Notes: generated by a model not told the origin, from the letters alone. DNA of 64,000 bases from Sipunculus nudus (GCA_026874595.1 CM049319.1:58224917-58288916); one strand, 5' to 3'; counted from the stretch's first letter, positions 22,546 to 35,779 are shown. Translations and numbers: made by a program.

Positions 22546-25500
22546 TATCTTTCTGTTTCATTTATAAGTTCAGATAATAATATGCAGTCCTGATATTTTG
22601 AAGGTTTAGGCTTCAGTTTTATTCCAGTAAAAAAGTGTTATTTTATATCTTAAAATTGTGTGAGTGCATGTTGCCCAAGCCCAATTTCCTCCCAGAATAA
22701 ATAAGCAGCTACAGTATGACAGGCCAGCACATTTGGGACTTGTGAACCATATCATCATTAGGTACATCACAGTAACTGTCACCAGAGATAATGCTATTGT
22801 TATATCTAAACAGACTTGGTCATTTAAGCAGAAAGTAAATTTTGTAAAAACAGAGATGAAAGGCAGTATTGATACAAGATGGGGGGGTTGTAGGGAATGT
22901 CCCCACCTGTATCATATACAGGTGCTGATGCGCGTGGCAGACAATGTTCCAAGACCAGTTTGATGACAGAAGTCTTTATTCACAGGACAGAGTCTGGGCC
23001 AGTCTTTGCTGAGGCCCTGCAGTGCCCAGCTAGACATGGTCCCTCTCTCTCACTCTCAGTGTGCACTACAGATAGTTTTGTTACAGAGCTTACACGTGAC
23101 ATATGAGATGTACATATCCATATTTCTGCATTTCGTCATAAAAGCTAAACCTTATTGGATGACCCAAAGTAGGTCACAATTACATCAGAGTTGTAAGTGT
23201 TCTACCTAACTTTCGTGAGATCTGATTGGACATAAGTTCTATGTAAAAATCCCAAGTCTGACCTGATATGCATCCAGTTATAGACTGACCTGCAAGTCCT
23301 ATTTGTGGGACAGTGCTTATATACACACATGCGGAGTCTCATAAAATAACATGTTTTAATTGTGTTCTACCATTCCCTCATAAAGACTAAACACATAAGT
23401 CGATCATTCTGTGACACTATTTCTGTTTGTAAAGACTTAAAATAGACCTTAATGGTTTGGTGTACTGTTCTCTGATTAAACTGGGAGAGAAGCCTATATG
23501 TGTGTGACCAGATGACTGGTTGTCGGGTGTCATCAATTATGAGAAGTCATTCATTGTTCAGTCTGACATGCCTGAAACTGAGCTTAAATTTGTGAAATAT
23601 GAAATGTGAAATATTCCTTGAAATATGTGTTAAGTCACATATACACCCTTTCTTACTCCATAACAGTATAATAAAAACAACCAGAAATCAGTCATCACTG
23701 GAGCTAAAAGCAGACAGAAACCTAGCTGAGCCAATCTGGGAATACCCCATGTAATGACTGCAAGTTCTGAAAAGTCAGACCAGTAGCTTGTGCTTATTAA
23801 AGCCAGCCCTAATGCCTCTGGTTAATAATCAAGTTTGACTGGTTGCTGGGGTCAAGTACTTAGTGATTTAGGTCTTGCTCTTAGGGAGCTGACATTCTCT
23901 CCAGAAGCTTAGTTCTTCACTGTAATGTCTTAAAGGGACCTATTATTATTTTGTTCTACCACTGTTATCTTCCTCCTGAGAAAAAAAAGCTTGCACAAGG
24001 CACAATCAGTGGCACAAAACGAAAACTGAGAACAGGAAATTTTCTCATGTAATTTTCGTGAATTTTATGAGGTTACCTTGATTCGGGTAAAATTAAATGC
24101 TCGCATATTCACTTAAGTAAGCATGCTAATGCAAGAATAAAAGGTTCAATTAATCTGGACCTTTTCAAATTAAATCTATGAATATTAGTCTTTGAAAATA
24201 TTTTTATTGTCATAAAAAACACACACACAAACAATTTACAAGTCTGCACCTAGGTGTAGTGTCAATGGGACCTGAATGCTTTGAGCATAGAAAACAAAAC
24301 ATAGAACTGAGCAAAAACATCTGGAAATATATCACAATGTTCATAAAGCACATTAAACTCCATTCACATCAATGAAAACAGGATGACACCTGTTGGAATT
24401 TACATTGAAAAATTTATGAGTTACTGTGTCTGTGACTTCAGCTCGTGTAATGAATATGCATCAAAGATACTAGACTTGACCCAGCCACTGAACATCGCTC
24501 TGCAGTATCCACACAGCATGGGTAAGTTTAAGGATGGACAGTGACAGGCTGACTGTTATGACTAGCTAACAATTAGTTCTCCTCCCGGAGTAGTTATTCC
24601 GAGGGCATTGTCTAAGGGCAATATCACATACAGTAACTTCTAGTGATCCAAGAGGCCAAGACATGGATTTTCACTGACAGATCAGCAAACCAAGCTGTGT
24701 CCTGGTGATAATATGGCTCTAATTATGGAAACAACGCTTGGTTAATGACTACCACACAGGAAGTGTGTTTCAACAGACTATAAAGCACCAAGCTGTATTG
24801 ATTAACTTATCCTGGTGAAGGGGACTAATGGTTGTTTACCACTGTGCCAGTTCTTTTACAGTTGTTATAGTCCTTACTGATATAGTGCGTGTTTGCTCAC
24901 AACATAATCCAGGCAATCATGAACAGAATCTATGAAATTTTAAGGGCACCTCAGGACTGGGTCAATGGAGAATCAATTAGATTTTGGTGTGGATCATGAT
25001 CCAGATCCTGGAACATCACTAAGGAATATTCACAAATGTACAGTCATTTATACAAGAATGTGCCTGGTAATGTGGGTAAAAAAAGTGAATGGCGGAGGCT
25101 TGTTTTCATTAGAATGCAATTTCTTTTTTTATTTGTATTGTTACTTTCATCCTCAGTCAGTAGACAGTGCCACCTACAGGCCGTCAACTTGTACTATTTC
25201 CAAAATAATAATAAACCTGACCATTCATGAACCATTGATGATACAACATTTGGAATCTGTTTTTACCACAGTAGTTTCAATTAATATATGTTACCATATA
25301 TAGTTAATCAAAATATATATATATTTTGTTTCTCCATATAAAATAAACTGATTTACACAGGAATATGATGTTACCTGAATCTGTAGTTTGTTCCATCCCC
25401 TCAGGTTCACTTGTTTTTTTATATTAAATTTCAAGGTGAAAATGCTAATGTAGGGTATAAGATTAAAGGGCTTCATTTTTAACAAGGTAAATGAATCCTT

Positions 25501-25590
25501 ACCTAACACCTTATTTAAGAAACAGAATTATTTAAAGATATGAGAAATAGGTCTACATTCTAAAACACATAAGCCCACTTATTGCCATCA
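22546..25590. other. Unannotated
   Basis: Only short frames without recognisable domains were seen. A (AC)n-like stretch occurs near 24220. Confidence 0.35.
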
Positions 25591-25665
25591 AGGTCACTGG
25601 TCACATACAAAATCATTCACAGCTGCTGATTGGATGATGTCATGTAAACACTCCAAAATGAATAA
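25585..25665 (-). repeat. Dispersed repeat R2, inverted fragment
   Basis: 'agctgctgattggatgatgt' and 'catgtaaacactcc' are the inverse of sequence at 63365-63415 (gtgtttacatgacatcatct, aatcagcagct) and, more diverged, 41930-41990. Confidence 0.6.
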
Positions 25666-26159
25666 CCAATGAAGGCTACTCATGCAGGCACACATCTGAT
25701 CTGTCAGATCATTTGTAAAGAGAGCAAAATGTTTTGAAACATAAACTGGAGTTTTAATGTAAAATTCTTAATAACCATAATAGGCCGTCAAGTCCATGTG
25801 CAGCTTTCTAGGATATTAATTATGAAAATTTTTTTTTTACGAGAATTATCTCCGAAAAAACATGTGGACACAGGCTGCTGGAACAGAGAACAGAAAAACA
25901 AATTTCCTTCTACTTAATTGCATGACATGTATATATGTATCACACTATGTCAGTTACATATTTCAGTTGATGCTTCAATTTCATATATTAATAAAACATG
26001 TACATATCAAGCTGGTACATATTATATATAACACAGCTGAGATTGAAAGCTTCATGGCCAGTCAATTTTCCAGGTCAGAATTTTCAAAACTATATTTGAC
26101 AACCCCCTTCCCCCCAGGCGGACAGAAGAAAGGAAAAATAAAAAAATTTGAAACCAATG

Positions 26160-26195
26160 GTTCTGCACTTGGTGGAGGGGGGGGGGGGGGGACCT
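26160..26195. repeat. Poly-G tract
   Basis: A G-run interrupted once (ggtggagggggggggg). Similar runs occur at 26541-26560, 29511-29522 and 36781-36796 (G), and at 34909-34922 and 38545-38556 (C). Confidence 0.9.
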
Positions 26196-26659
26196 AATAA
26201 ATTTCATACACAAACTATTTTGACCCAAATATTTAATTATAAATAAACTTACCAACCCCTACGAGCTTCCAATTTTTTTTTAAATAAATGGACACAATGT
26301 CCCCTGTCTATGGCCTTTAACAAACCAAATATTAGGAAAAATGGTGAGTATGACCTTGGAACTGGGCCATGGTCAAAATCAAATATCAGGCGCAATTCTG
26401 TGACCTTGACTTATATTGGCCCCAAAGATAAGTTTTTTGAAAATCAGCCATATTTGAGAAACTGAGAGATCCAGCATAAACACAGGTTGGGCAGGTTACA
26501 ATATCGTTACCATAACCAGTGATGTCAATTTATCTTCAAGAGGGGGGGGGGGGGGGAAGGGGGATGAATTGGAGTGGGAGGGTGATCAAATTTTGGACAA
26601 CTTTTTATTAACACACAGACAAACACACACACATATATATACACATTTATATATATCAA

Positions 26660-27542
26660 AGGAATGAAACATCAGATGTGCTACCAACTCATTTGTTATT
26701 GCATGGTACAACTTCCCCATAATAAATACAATTATAAAAATAGAAAGGCACTTTTCACTCCTTCCTATCACAGGTGTGAAACATGGGATGTTTCACCAAC
26801 TCATTTAGTATTGCATGGTACCATTTCCCCATAATAAATACAATTATAATACAAATAAGTACATGCAAAAAAAGCTGCTTGTTGAAAAGGGTAACAAAAA
26901 GGAAACAACTAGGTAGCTGCTAAAATGCAAAGCCCATGAAAGTCATCAATCCAAAGTAATTATTATGAACTTAACCTTGAGGCGATCATCTAAAAATTAT
27001 ACTTTCAGCCATCATGTATCTTTAGAAAAAAGGTGTCATAAAGCTGGACTGAACTGTGCCACCAAGTGCCACCCATGAAGCAAGGATGGTAAAAACAAGA
27101 TATGTGATGCACCGTATTTGGTCTTTGAATAGTGTTAGACACTGGCTGCCCAGAGTGTGCTATATAAATTGTTATTTAGTTTACCTGGGTTTTTTTTTCA
27201 TAGTCAGTAAAATTTGAACATGAATGTTTTAGTAAACATGGATTGACTTTGTTATTGATACATTCAGAGAGGGCTGTAAAATGTACTTTAATTTTAAATT
27301 TTAAATGACTTGGCTCACTTTATTACATATACTTGGATGGACTTTTGTTGTGTACTGTGATAGACTGACATTGCTTGACATATTAGTGTGCTATTGAAGT
27401 TATTTTTTAAATTTTTTTTTTTCATGTAACACAGTGTTATGAGTATGATAAAATGGATTTTGATTTAAAATGACTTCACTTTTTTATGAATATGTATAAA
27501 TTATGGGGAAATGGTAGAACATCTGATGTTTCACTCCTTCTA
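26660..27542. mobile_element. Candidate TIR element, about 0.88 kb
   Basis: The left end aaggaatgaaacatcagatg (26660 on) and the inverse of the right end near 27517-27542 agree over about 26 bp with two or three mismatches, continuing into CTACCA. An extra copy of the left end plus following sequence recurs about 110 bp in (near 26775), with 'ttccccataataaatacaat' in both. Target duplications are not obvious. No transposase was seen. Confidence 0.5.
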
Positions 27543-27589
27543 TAGTAAGAGCATGGATCACAATATGGTCTGGTCAAGTTAAGGATCAA

Positions 27590-27800
27590 AATCTTTGCTG
27601 AACAGATCTTAGATCTGTCCAGCCCAGATTGGGATCTTGATGCAAGAAAGACAGGATCTCAATCTGGGCCGGACCTAACTGCAATCGCAATCTGGGCTGG
27701 ATGGATCTGAGATCTGGCCAGCCTGTATTGCGATCGCAGTTTGGGCCGGCCTGAACTGTGATTGCAATTTCAGCTGGATAGATCTAAGATCCATCCAGAT
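27590..27800. repeat. Degenerate GATC-rich short tandem repeat
   Basis: Repeated 'gatctgagatctggcc', 'gatcgcaatctgggc' and 'ggatagatctaagatcc' variants give many GATC and short palindromic steps. An internal element origin is possible but not shown. Confidence 0.6.
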
Positions 27801-27960
27801 CGCGATATGGGCCTTGACATATATATATAAACACACACACTCGTATATATATACCTTTTATTGTCTGTGTGTAACATTAAAAACATATAACAATTAAGTA
27901 TAAGATTTTAAAAGACAAAGTATTATGTTTCCTGTATAGGTTACTTCTAAACTAGGGTTA

Positions 27961-29358
27961 CCGCAAAATCTCCACTTAAAACCGTGGTTTAATCAAGAAA
28001 TTCAAAATCTTGAAATCAGGTTGATTTCCTGAAAGCACTGTGCGGTTTATACTAGAAGGGTTTCCTGAATATCTTCCTGACAGACATCGTTTTGGGGCCG
28101 GCAAGTGGGCGATAATATTGCAACTTTCGAAGGCCGTTCTTAGCAGCAGTCTCGCATGCATGGGAGCCGTGTGTAAATGTATTATTTACGATTATTTGTT
28201 ATTTATAAATTAAATATTGCTGAATAGTTTTCGTGTGATATATAACTTGTTATGAAATTTTGGTAATTGTCACCAAATAATACGTTTACAACAACCCTGC
28301 TGTAACACACAGCGGCCCACTTTGTTGGGCATGCTCAAGCAAAATTGAAATAAAAGCCTACTTTAAACCCATTTGCGGCATTATTTAGCAATGATTATTT
28401 GTTTAAAACGTAAAATGAATAAAAAGCAGACATCGTAAGGAGTCGCACAATGGCAGACGAACGTTTTAAAATCAAGTTTGAGTGCCGCCATGTGCTGAAA
28501 CACCCCGGTATTCTGCTAAGAATATTTTGAACGGCTGTACGCGGTGGGTGGTAAACAGAACAGTCACCTATTTCTTTCCAGCGTGCCTTGCGTGAACACT
28601 GCCTTGACAAAATGGCTCCCCACACGGAAACATCTTCAGGAAAAAAAAACTTGCTTACCCCGACTGGCCATTTAAATTTTACCTTAAAATCACTCGTTAT
28701 CAAGCGTCATTTTTCCTGTACGTGCGTATCTCGACAAGGTAACTTCAATTACTTAGTATGATATTTAGTTAAGTTGACCAGCGATGTTTCAAACGCGCCA
28801 GCAAATTGTGACATGGAGCGATGTCAACGTACGATGTGACGCTGATAATACCGAAGTAACCGGTATGAAAATGATTTGAATCTTCCGAGTAATTCCAGAA
28901 AATGGAATTTTCATCAAAAATTTTTAGAATTAAAATATACAGTGACTTGAAATGGATCAGCAGAATATTTTTTTCCAAAATATAATGACAAATCAGTAGC
29001 AAACAAGAATACGGCACGGAATATAAAATCTGTATAAACAGGCAGAGGTTCACCGGCCCTTACATCTTCCCAAACTTCATGCTTGAGTGACCCTGCAAAA
29101 GAGTGTTATGATGTGTTTAAATAAAATGCCCAAGGAATTTAAAAATGGACAGGAATGGCCGAGTCGCAACCTACGCGTGTTAATTTCTAGATGATAGCTT
29201 GATTGTGTCTTTTGTCAAATCATTCCTTGGCGAAAGCTGGTGCGGTTTTAAAGGGGGGTTCTTAGTATTTGAGCCCCTCGCGATGTCTCACCTGGAATTT
29301 CGGCGAAGTCTGGGTGCGGTTTTAATCGGAAGTGCGGTTTTAAGTGGAGATTTTACGG
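27961..29358. mobile_element. 1.4-kb TIR DNA transposon with TA flanks
   Basis: The left terminus (27961-27984) begins CCGCAAAATCTCC and ends CTTAAAACCG. The right terminus (29335-29358) is its inverse with one mismatch in 24 bp. TA lies immediately outside on each side (27959-27960, 29359-29360), as expected for Tc1/mariner/pogo-type insertion. Extra GTGCGGTTT-like motifs lie subterminally on both sides (near 28040, 29231, 29313), possible transposase-binding repeats. The interior is CpG-richer than the neighbourhood and holds only short frames (102 and 94 residues, minus strand) with no DDE motif I recognise. It is probably non-autonomous, perhaps with captured sequence. Confidence 0.75.
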
Positions 29359-29424
29359 TAGTTATATAATATTTTATAGTAAACTCAGAAATTGAACCAA
29401 ATTATATAATTCTTAATATAAATA

Positions 29425-29500
29425 TATTTCATTTTAATATATATATATATATATATATACATATATATATACATATATATATACATATATATATTATACT
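29425..29500. repeat. AT/ATAC microsatellite
   Basis: A tatatatat run with repeated 'atatatatac' steps, followed by a G-run at 29511. Confidence 0.9.
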
Positions 29501-30483
29501 CTGAATAATCAGGGGGGGGGGGAGGAGGGTGATTACACTGAACATCCCCCCTTGCCAAAAAGTGTTGGGGGGGATATATAACCCCACTCCATCCCTGTAT
29601 CAACAACACTGAGCATAACCAAAGTAAAATATCTAAATAACCAGGAGTACAACCATGAAATAATAAAAAAGAAATGTACTGAACATCTGTCAGTAAGAGA
29701 TTCAACATATGTCTGTTACAAATTCAACAAAGTCAAACATTCAGTGACAATAAGAACATCTGCCTTGCAAAATTCCATCAATAAAAGTTCCCTAAATCCC
29801 TCAAAAGTTTTATTTGTTACAAACACCAACAAATATTTCTATTCTCTAGTTTTATCCAGCACCGATCGAAAGTATCATTAAATAGGTCATGTGACATTAC
29901 CACTGACAAGTACACATGAAGAGTTAAAAACATAAATATGACCAAAACTACTAAGCTTTTTGGTATAAAGATATTGAATTTTGAAATAATGAAGATGTAT
30001 CGATGGCAATGTCTTAAAGAAGTTTTTTGTTCCTGCCTTTTACAGATCTGAGGCCATAAATATATAGAGCATGCCAATTATATTAACGGTTACGGTGCTT
30101 ACAAAAGGACTCGCTTCTACTGTGATGCTAAAACGGAGGATCAGTGGGCACTTGATTTACGAGCGACACTCATCGAACAGAAACACAGGACTTGATACAC
30201 CAGGGACATGTCAAACAGGGACTGCAAGAGACCATCACCAGCGAGATGGATGAGCACTCTAATATAAGGGACCCTGAACAGAAATAAAACCACTGGTTAC
30301 AGTCTACTGGTACAATACATGCATGGTGACTTAAATTATTTTTTTTTCTTTTCATGAGTAACAGTATTTACTATTTATGGTGTCTACAACCATGAATTTG
30401 CTAGGACAGTAGAAGTGGATTGAGTTATAACATTCAAGGAAACATTTTACAGGAAATGTTGAGATAAAAAATATTAAATAACT

Positions 30484-30751
30484 CAGGGCTCGACATTAAC
30501 TTGTAAAAGTACTTGCCCAGTCAGGCATGTAACATTTAGCTTTTACTTGCCCTTCATGAATATTTACTTGACCTACAAGTATAACTGATTGTATTCAAGA
30601 TCATACAGAACCTTTTTCAATCCTTAACTTAGGTAAAGGTTTATGTTGGACCCACTTGCCTAGATGGGCAAGTATAAGGCAACTTCTAGTTGTCCTTCCA
30701 CTATTTTCTGGAATTTTCACTTGCCCTGTTAACTGTCAATGTCAAGCCCTG
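30484..30751. mobile_element. hAT-like MITE, 268 bp
   Basis: The left end CAGGGCTCGACATTAAC and the inverse of the right end (CAGGGCTTGACATTGAC) differ at two positions in 17. A CAGGG terminus is typical of hAT elements. The eight bases on each side (aaataact and aaactaga) match imperfectly, so the target duplication has decayed or the boundary is off by a few bases. Interior 'acttgccc' motifs recur. A fragment with the same 'gggcaagta' words lies near 52770-52815. Confidence 0.7.
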
Positions 30752-30759
30752 AAACTAGA

Positions 30760-32160
30760 AGTGACTGAGACCTTCAAAGTCTTAAATAGGGCCCTGCATT
30801 TCCCAGTTACTCAAAATGGCAGCCTTGTGGCCATGTTGGATTTCCAGTGGTTCTGAAATTTAGTTGCATACATCCGCACTTGGAGGTCAATCTTTGGTAC
30901 AATTTCCACAGCAATCCCTTGAATGATTCTTTAGATAATGCATGTGATTGGTATTCAAAGCTAACTGCCAATTGCTTGGACAATTCTTGAGATAATGTTA
31001 TGGGTGAACAGCAAACCTTACTGGCCTGCTTAGGTGGGGCCCCAGTATAATAGCAATACTAGGGTTAAAATACGGAGGAAAATGTGTCTATTTCCTGGGG
31101 TGTGAGAGGGGTGATTGCCAGATATGTGTGCTCATGAGATTACTCAGCACTCAGAGTGAAGTCTCTTGGGGAAATTTTGTGGCCCTCACAGGGCAAGAAA
31201 CAGTTAAATGGACTAAATGTAGTGTTGTAGAAACTGTGTCCGTTAACATCATTTTTCAATGCTCAGTTACCTCATTAATTATATGAATATCAAAAGAAAG
31301 TAAGAATTAGATGCCTTCATGTTAATTCAACTTAATTAGCATTTCAAGGACAAAAAAAAAACATGAAAGTTTAACTTAATTAGGCATTTCAATGTTATCT
31401 GATTCTGGTGAAATGTAAAGAAAACACAACCAAGCAATAATAAGTAACATTTATTTCACTTGACAGCTTGCTCAGACTTTTCATATTTGCATGATGCTCA
31501 GTGATAAACGCAAGACACTTCCATTTATGAAGCTTGAGCTTTCAAGCCTAAAAATGCCAATATTAATGGTTTTCTAGGATTATAAAACAAAAATAAGAGA
31601 CAAACAAATACTGAATACATTTTAAGTTTGACAGCTCTATTTGTCACTCGTAATGTTCAATCAAAAATTTTATTTTAAATATCAAATGTTCTTGGGTCAG
31701 TCAGAACAGTGCTTCATAAGGGGTATAATCCCATATCATAAATCAATATTTGGCATAATGGCCTGTGATTAAAGCTGTAACCGGTAGCAGGGCCATTATA
31801 ACCGCAATGAGAGGACCCAGGTCCATGCAGACAGCTCATGGTTACGATTGATCATATCGGAGTTCTGCAATTAGTGAAAACCACCAGAATATTAACAGGT
31901 ATCCTGCCGCATGTGAGGGGAAATTTTGCAACAACATGTCTGAACATGACAAATGTCTGACAAATCAGAAGATATTGCCTTTCTGTGCCTGTGACCTAAT
32001 CTATGAGCTGGTTCCCATGAAACTTGTGGTTATTGCTAATTTTTTTTACCACTAAATTTAGATGTTACAGCAATCTCAGTCTCCTTAAAGGAACCTATTC
32101 TCATATCTCAAGTGTATTCTCCCAAGATAATTCCTTGAACATTTTATAAATGTAAGCTAG
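30760..32160. other. Unannotated
   Basis: No supported gene. I see no repeat beyond short words. Confidence 0.4.
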
Positions 32161-32164
32161 AAAT

Positions 32165-32580
32165 TCCAATCCCACTGCACACAGGCTGTTCTTTTTGTTT
32201 TTATCCACGTTTATAACATGTGAGGGGCCTTGAAAAATAATACATTAAGCACAGAACTCAGATGACCCAGAGTTTTGCAAAGGGCATTGTGCCATCAGTG
32301 ACCTCGCAGTTTCTGCACAAGTATATGCAACAAATCCACCTCAGGTTAGATTTTTGGTTTGTCAACACTGGTGCATTTATTGTGATTACTAACAGCTAGT
32401 TGATAAGCAAGCTCTTATTAATCTGTCCATCACAGAGACGCTTTCAGAACTTTTCTGTAGTGAAAGTGCAGCAATTACCTACAGTTCAGTAATATCTGTA
32501 TGCAGTAAAGCCAGAAATCACATAAATTCTACAGAAAAGGTAGGCCAATAGCTGTCTTTTACATTATGATCTTCCTTTGT
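32165..32580 (+). repeat. Dispersed repeat R3, uninterrupted copy
   Basis: 'tataacatgtg', 'gagttttgcaaagggcattg', 'tttgtcaacactg' and 'ccagaaatcaca.aa.ttcta' appear in the same order at 38260-38500 and 39008-39075, where about 500 bp interrupts the sequence. The family is unidentified. Confidence 0.65.
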
Positions 32581-32858
32581 ACTTTGAGTGTTTGACTTGA
32601 TGAATTCATGAATTATACACTAGGAAAACTGGCTGATCAGTTGATCTCACTGACAGATGTGTGAGGAAAGGGTCTGTAGGGAGAATAAATGATCTGAAGA
32701 CATAAAGAACACAGTATTTAAAATTAATATATATAACTGACACAAACTGGGTCACCTTTTGGAACACAGTAACTGGGTCAAAGCTTTTCATAGAATATCT
32801 GTTTATACAGATATTTCCCTCCATGTCCATCAAAAGCTTTTATTATTTTTATAAAATT

Positions 32859-32911
32859 TTGATATCACTTGGAACATTTAAAAAAAAAGAAAACAGCATA
32901 AAGGATATTTT
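32859..32911. other. Related empty site of the family C insertion
   Basis: It reads gatatcacttggaacattt, an A-run, then gaaaacagcataaaggatat. The first part recurs at 32998-33017, immediately left of the family C head. The second recurs at 35711-35733, immediately right of the family C tail. It is thus an unoccupied copy of the insertion site produced by a local duplication of about 139 bp. Confidence 0.75.
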
Positions 32912-33195
32912 AAATTTAATTTAATTTTTATTTATATTTAATTACATTTTTTTTTTAATATTTGGATGGGTAAAGATTTGAATTAAGTTAAGGAATTTTG
33001 ATATCACTTGGAACATTTTTTAACAAGGCCTACAGGCCTAATGCGAACCTGTGCAAAGTTTAGGAGTATGAATGGAAGTTTATTTTTTAAATTTAATATT
33101 GATCCTCCTAAGTCCTGCATATCTACCTTAGTCATTATGATTTCAGCAAAATGGACGTTTCTGACCTGCAAGTTTCAGACTAGGACATTTTAAAA

Positions 33196-34883
33196 CCAGA
33201 ATATGGGTAGTCGACAAGCCACTATGTGTATCCACAGAAATCAGAGTGGGACGGGTGAAGTGAGGCATGGATTAAGTGGCAAGGGGAATAGAGGGTGGTG
33301 TGTTGCATATTAGCATGGATGTCTGCAGCTTAAACGTGAATGTAGGTGGTGCCACCTGTCATAAAATCGAGAAAAATTGTCCAGGATGTATAAACCTGCA
33401 AAATTTCAGGTGGATAATTATAAGTCAAACCACTGCCGAGATATGAGTGATTTTATCCCAAGGCAGATCAACAGATGGATGCTGTGCATAAGTGGTTGCA
33501 GGTGGCACCACCAGTTTTGCCTATAATGAAGAGCTATGTGAGATCTATACACATGCAAAATGTTGGCCTAATCGGTCAAATGGTTCCCAAGATATGAGCT
33601 TGGATGTCTACAGAGTAAATGTGAATGTAGGTGGCGCCACCTGTCATAAAATCGAGAAAGCTGTCAAGGATGTAAAATACCTGCAAAATTTCAGGTGGAT
33701 AAGTCAAACCACTGCTGAGATATGAGTGATTTTAAACTAAGGCAGATGAACAGATGGATGCTGTGCATAAATGGTTGCAGGAGGCACCACCAGTTTTGTC
33801 TATGATGAAGAGCTATGTGAGATCTATAAACATGCAAAATTTTGGCCTAATCGGTCAAACTGTTCCCGAGATATGTGCTTGGATGTCTTCAGAATAAATG
33901 TGAATGTAGGTGGCGCCACCTGTCATAAAATAGAGAAAGCTGTCCATGATGTATAAACCTGCAAAATTTCAGGTGGATAAGTCAAACCACTGCTGAGATA
34001 TGAGCGATTTTATCCCAAGGCAGATGAACAGATGGACGCTGTGCATAAGTGGTTGCAGATGGCGCCACCAGTTTTGCCTATGATGAAGAGGTATGTGAGA
34101 TCTATACACATGCAAACATTTTGCCCAATCAGTCAAATTGTTCCCGAGATATGAGCTTGGATGTCTGCAGAGTAAACATGAATGTAGTTGGCACCACCTG
34201 TCATAAATCGAGAAAGCTGTCCAGGATGTATAAACCTGCAAAATTTCAGGTGGATAAGTCAAACTACTGCTGAGATATGAGTGATATTATCCCAAGGCAG
34301 ATGAACAGATGGATGCTGTGCATAAGTGGTTGCAGGTGGCGCCACCAGTTTTGCCTATGATGAAGAGCTATGTGAGATCTATACACAAGCAAAATTTTGG
34401 CCCAATTGGTCAAACGGTTCCTGAGATATGAGCTTGAATGTCTGCAGAGTAAACGTGAATGTAGGTGGCGCCACCTTTCATAAAATCGAGAAAGCTGTCA
34501 AGGATGTAAAATACCTGCAAAATTTTAAGTGGAAAAGTCAAACCACTGCTGAGATATGAGTGATTTTATCCAAAGGCAGATGAACAGATGGACACTGTGC
34601 ATAAGTGGTTGCAGGTGTCACCACCAGTTTTGCCTATGATGAAGAGCTATGTGAGATCTATACACATGCAAAAATGGTTGCAGGTGGCGCTACCATTTTT
34701 AGTGTATGTTATAAAGCTCTCTAAGGGCTACATTTGTGCAAAATTTTTAGCCTGATCGGTCAAACGGTTCCCGAGATATGTAGGTTTATGTGTGGAAACA
34801 GACACACAAATAGACACTGGGCAGCAAGGAAAGGTCAGAGGTCAACCAAAAATGAAGGCGCAGCAGTTCACATGTGACCTTTC
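33196..34883 (-). mobile_element. Family A element, copy 3, nested and truncated
   Basis: The left end is CCAG (33196-33199; CTGG on the minus strand) with a hairpin near 33207-33223 that has one changed base, then GTGTATCCAC. Monomers of about 275 bp follow with GGTGGCGCCACC or one-base variants (33501, 33631, 33909, 34057, 34336, 34464). The family A right end (gcggcgg run and GTATCC...GGATAC) is missing. Similarity stops near 34883 after 'cagcagttcacatgtgac'. Confidence 0.75.
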
Positions 34884-34925
34884 TAGACGTCTAGACACAT
34901 TGTCTAGACACCCCCCCCCCCCCAA
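34884..34925. repeat. TCTAGAC palindrome cluster plus poly-C
   Basis: Three TCTAGAC words, two of them back to back (tctagacgtctagac), precede a C-run. A related cluster lies at 50226-50268. Both lead into the same 'gccaggtcagttgccatgg' family C core. Confidence 0.8.
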
Positions 34926-35779
34926 GCCAGGTCAGTTGCCATGGTGATGTCTGGACCCCACCTGTTTGTACTGAGTGACCTCTTGACTTGGCTGCATGAA
35001 GTCAAATCTGTTTTCAAATACAGAAAGCCTTTTTCAATTGGCTACAATGTTTTTTTAAAACTGTATTTACCCAATCTATTCTTATAAAACTGGCAGAACC
35101 CTACCATAGAATAATTCTTGCAAAGTTTAAACCAATCAGCTGAACAGTTTCATCATAAATCAGTGTATAAGCTAGAAGAGTTTAAAATTACATTTTCACT
35201 TGTAAAAAACACATCAATGTAGGTGGCGCCACCAATACCTCAAAATCAGATATGACATATGTGACAAACATTGGTATAAAATTTGGTCATTATAGCTCTA
35301 GCCACTTCTGAGATTTTAATTTTAGTGTGCTTTTTTGGACAGATGACTAAGTTCAACCTCCTGTAACTCGGCCAAAAATCTCCGAACTGGAACCATTCGA
35401 ACAAACTTGAGAGATTGTTCCAGCAATCATTTCTGTGAAATATTGGACAATTTGGCTGGACAGTTTCAGAGAAGAAGATTTTTAAAGGTTTTTAAGCTTT
35501 TTCTCTATAAAATCTAAATTAATGCAGATACCCAATAATAAGCTCCAGGGCACCAAGTTTCACATGTGACGAATTCTTACCTGTAATTTGCAGCTGCTAG
35601 CTCCTACAGTTTCTGACTTACAGCCATGGACGGCAGAAAGCCAGCCCTGGACAGCGGACGACGGATGGACGACACTGCGCCATCGCATAAGCTCACAGGT
35701 TCGCTAAAAAGAAAACAGCATAAAGGATATTTTTCCAAATGACTCAGACTCAAAGAGGGTGGATTTGGACTTAAACCTA

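Larger units (their letters stand above)
33019..35709 (-). mobile_element. Family C element, interrupted by a family A element
   Basis: The head has AACAAGGCCT, palindrome AGGCCT-AC-AGGCCT, then GCGAACCTGTGC (33043-33054). The tail has a gacggatggacg stretch, 'gcgccatcgcataagct', and CACAGGTTCGC (35694-35704), then TAAAAA. The head and tail 11-mers are exact reverse complements, as in families A, B and D. The element is split by family A copy 3 (33196-34883). The core to the right carries a GGTGGCGCCACC at about 35222. The flanking sequence is explained by the empty site at 32859-32911. Confidence 0.8.

Noticed and set aside
24965-25303. 112-residue plus-strand frame as a gene
   Set aside because: No known motif, AT-driven composition and no supporting splice or promoter context.
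28450-28541. Plus-strand frame starting MADERFKIKFECRHVL as a coding exon
   Set aside because: It stops after about 30 residues, has no donor and no recognised family, and lies inside a TIR element.
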